A stretch of DNA of 64,000 nucleotides, from NCBI GenBank assembly GCA_922989275.2, contig OV277859.1, positions 87,912,198 to 87,976,197 on the forward strand. The letters are read 5' to 3'. The position numbers were made by a program, and so were the translations under genes. This DNA comes from Gari tellinella. Taxonomy: Eukaryota > Mollusca > Bivalvia > Cardiida > Psammobiidae. Below are positions 62,354 to 64,000 of the stretch, piece after piece (the stretch's first letter is position 1; each line of letters begins with the position of its first letter). The notes below the pieces were generated by a model. That model did no database searches and was not told the origin of the DNA. It saw only the letters and a program-made list of their open reading frames with translations.

Positions 62354-62546
62354 TTAACCCTTTAACTCTCAATGACGCCGTAAATAACGTTTGCAAACAG
62401 TTTGACCCCCTTATTGATATTTATTAATTCATACAACCTTAAATCTAACTTTGAAACGTGTTTTGCAGACGACAATACTGAAGCAGACGACAATAAAGCG
62501 GTGAAGGGGTAAATATCTCCCGAATAACTTGATCATGAAAAGGTTT
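62354..62546 (+). mobile_element. MITE family B with the palindrome cleanly removed
   Basis: TTAACCCTTTAACTCTCAAT and GTTTGCAAACAGTTTG are joined directly to ACCCCCTTATTGATATTTAT. The corresponding complete copy (36957-37204) carries the full palindrome at this point. The right end keeps GAAGCAGACGACAATAAAGC and TTGATCATGAAAAGG. Confidence 0.82.
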
Positions 62547-63009
62547 CTTTACCGATTTTATCTTGCTAAGCAAGAACAGGTCATCATTTAAAATATTTTA
62601 TTTCAATATTCATATGCATTTCACAAACATACAAATAAGTTTAGGATTATCTATACAAGTAACAGCATTAAATTAACACGTTCGCTCCCATAGGCGATTA
62701 AAGTCGACTTCGAAAACATCAAAATACATGTACTAGTTTTCACGTAATCAAAACTGGTCGCTTACGTGTAAAACAGTTTAGACGGCACACCAAGAGGATT
62801 TCAGAAAATTTGTTTCCCTTCTAGGCAAACTTAGATAACAACTTTCTACACAAATGAATCGAGGAGCTGATTGCGTGGTAATGGTCGGTAAAATTGTTTC
62901 AAACATCTTTTCTGACGTGTTGAGGTACCAGGTCATTGACTGGGTGAACATTTTACAAGGAAGCAATCCCCAAGATACAACATATTTTCATATTTCAGTT
63001 TTTAACGCA
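62547..63009. other. Spacer, nothing recognised
   Basis: An open frame starting at 62854 runs into the next C element and has no domain. Confidence 0.3.
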
Positions 63010-63228
63010 TTAACTTCTTTTCTACCTTACCACGAGAACAGCTGTTATTTGTCAAACAGATTGGATCCAGATCAGACACTGCGTAACGAGGCGTCTGATC
63101 AGGATCCAAACTGCTTGACACTAATTTCAATATTTCTTAAGTTAAATACCTTAATTCTAAATTGGAAGAGTAAATGCAGGCGACAATTGTTTAGAACTGA
63201 TGACGCCATTGGCAGTGAAGGGATTCAC
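63010..63228 (+). mobile_element. MITE family C
   Basis: TTAACTTCTTTTCTACCTTA to TTGGCAGTGAAGGGATT. Core GGATCCAGATCAGACACTGC and mirror GGCGTCTGATCAGGATCC. AATGCAGGCGACAATTGTTT is the box. Confidence 0.75.
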
Positions 63229-63452
63229 CTATATAACTTCAAATGGACAATTCCTTTTTGTCAAATTTAGTACAGTTCATTTTTAGATACTTAGTGTTGA
63301 ATTCAAATATTATTGCAACATGACAAACTACGCATCTCAACTCATACTCGTGTTTTATTGAACGATAAAACACCGGTATGATTTTTTTATTTCTTAAAAG
63401 ATACACTGTTTGTAAATGACGCATGCACGGGTCACTAGGGGTTAATGAGTTA
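63229..63452 (+). mobile_element. MITE family N, adjoining C
   Basis: ATAACTTCAAATGGACAATT near the left and GGGTCACTAGGGGTTAATGA with GTTA at the right. The core region is lost apart from ACACTGTTTG. Confidence 0.55.
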
Positions 63453-63480
63453 CATTAATACATCTAGTTGTGTCTTACCT

Positions 63481-63989
63481 TTAACCTTTTCTCCCTTAGA
63501 AACGCCTTTTAGCGCATTCAAATTGTTTGCTCCACTGAAGATAATACATAGTTCCACCTTATAAATTATAGTCATGAACATGTACCATACGAAAAACTGT
63601 CTATATCCTAGCAGGTGGTAGCTTAAAGCAGGCTGAAAGTAGAGCAGAATGCAACTTAATGTGCATTCTGCTTTACTTTCAATCTGCTATAAGTGGCAAC
63701 ATGTCTTTAACCCTTTACCTGATAACCTGTTTCTAGTATAGAATATAGGTGACCACTTAAAGCAGGTTTAAAGTAAAGCAGAATGCGCCATATGGCGCAT
63801 TCTGCTTTACTTTCAGCCTGCTTTAAGCCATTTACTGCTAGAATAAGGAAATTATTAAATATGACACATATTCATTAAGGTATATATTTGAACTATTTTC
63901 TTCAGCGGAGGAATAAATTAAATACGCTAAAAGTCGCTTCTATAAGGGAAAGGGTTAAAACAAGGAACAGCATATGCGGTAAAGGGTAA
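63481..63989 (-). mobile_element. MITE family E split by another E
   Basis: TTAACCTTTTCTCCCTTAGA, then the palindrome, to ACATGTCTTTAA. After the inner element it resumes with AACAAGGAACAGCATATGCG and GTAAAGGGTAA. Confidence 0.8.
63707..63958 (+). mobile_element. MITE family E, complete copy nested in E
   Basis: TTAACCCTTTACCTGATAAC to TAAGGGAAAGGGTTAA, 252 bp, opposite orientation to its host. Host sequence resumes directly after the second TTAA, so the TTAA target duplication is plain. Confidence 0.9.
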
Positions 63990-64000
63990 AAACGCTCGGC

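Noticed and set aside
62854..63270. 138-codon frame starting MNRGADCVVMVG
   Set aside because: Its second half runs through a C element palindrome, and the first half has no recognised domain or splice context.

Overview
This is animal nuclear DNA, most likely from a bivalve mollusc. The evidence is one spliced gene of an animal extracellular-matrix family, AT-rich introns, frequent ACATGTA words, and very dense short non-autonomous DNA transposons. The species cannot be fixed from the sequence; a heterodont bivalve such as a dreissenid is a guess. No bacterial-type genes, operons, CRISPR arrays, rRNA or convincing tRNA genes were seen.

Protein-coding content is confined to the first 4.9 kb. 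Two minus-strand exons (4872-2648, then 360-103) join in frame and encode part of a FRAS1/FREM-type protein: the end of its N-terminal region and a run of CSPG repeats. Both ends of the gene lie outside the window or were not found. The other open reading frames of 60-130 codons read through transposon copies, mostly through their palindromes.

From about 4.9 kb to the end, the window is a mosaic of MITE-like elements of roughly 150-380 bp plus one of 950 bp. Working family names used here are my own. TA-flanked families: A (TACAGTGGAGAA), D (ACAGTGTTCCCTC), G (TACAGTCGAA), H (TACAGTGGTAA) and J (TACAGTAAAACC). TTAA-flanked families: B (CCCTTTCACTCTCAATG), C (CCCCTTCACTGCC), E (CCCTTTACCCCATAG), F and M (CCCATTTATGCC), K (CCCTG or CCCTTTGCCTGCCGG), N (CTCATT) and O. 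Family I (CAGGGCTGCCAT) has 6-bp target duplications. R, Q, S, T and several lone palindromes complete the set. No transposase gene is visible.

The most striking structure is a near-perfect palindrome of about 60 bp. Its arms read CAAACAGT..GATCAGACGCCG and it sits in the middle of at least seven families whose termini are unrelated (A, B, C, D, F, M, K). The two arms change together from family to family. A second palindrome (CTTAAAGCAGG..GCAGAATGCGCC) is central to E and also occurs inside I. This suggests interchangeable palindromic modules within MITEs. Elements are nested in several orders (A in B, B in A, B in E, E in E, E in G, H in E, A in N), so several families were active over overlapping periods.
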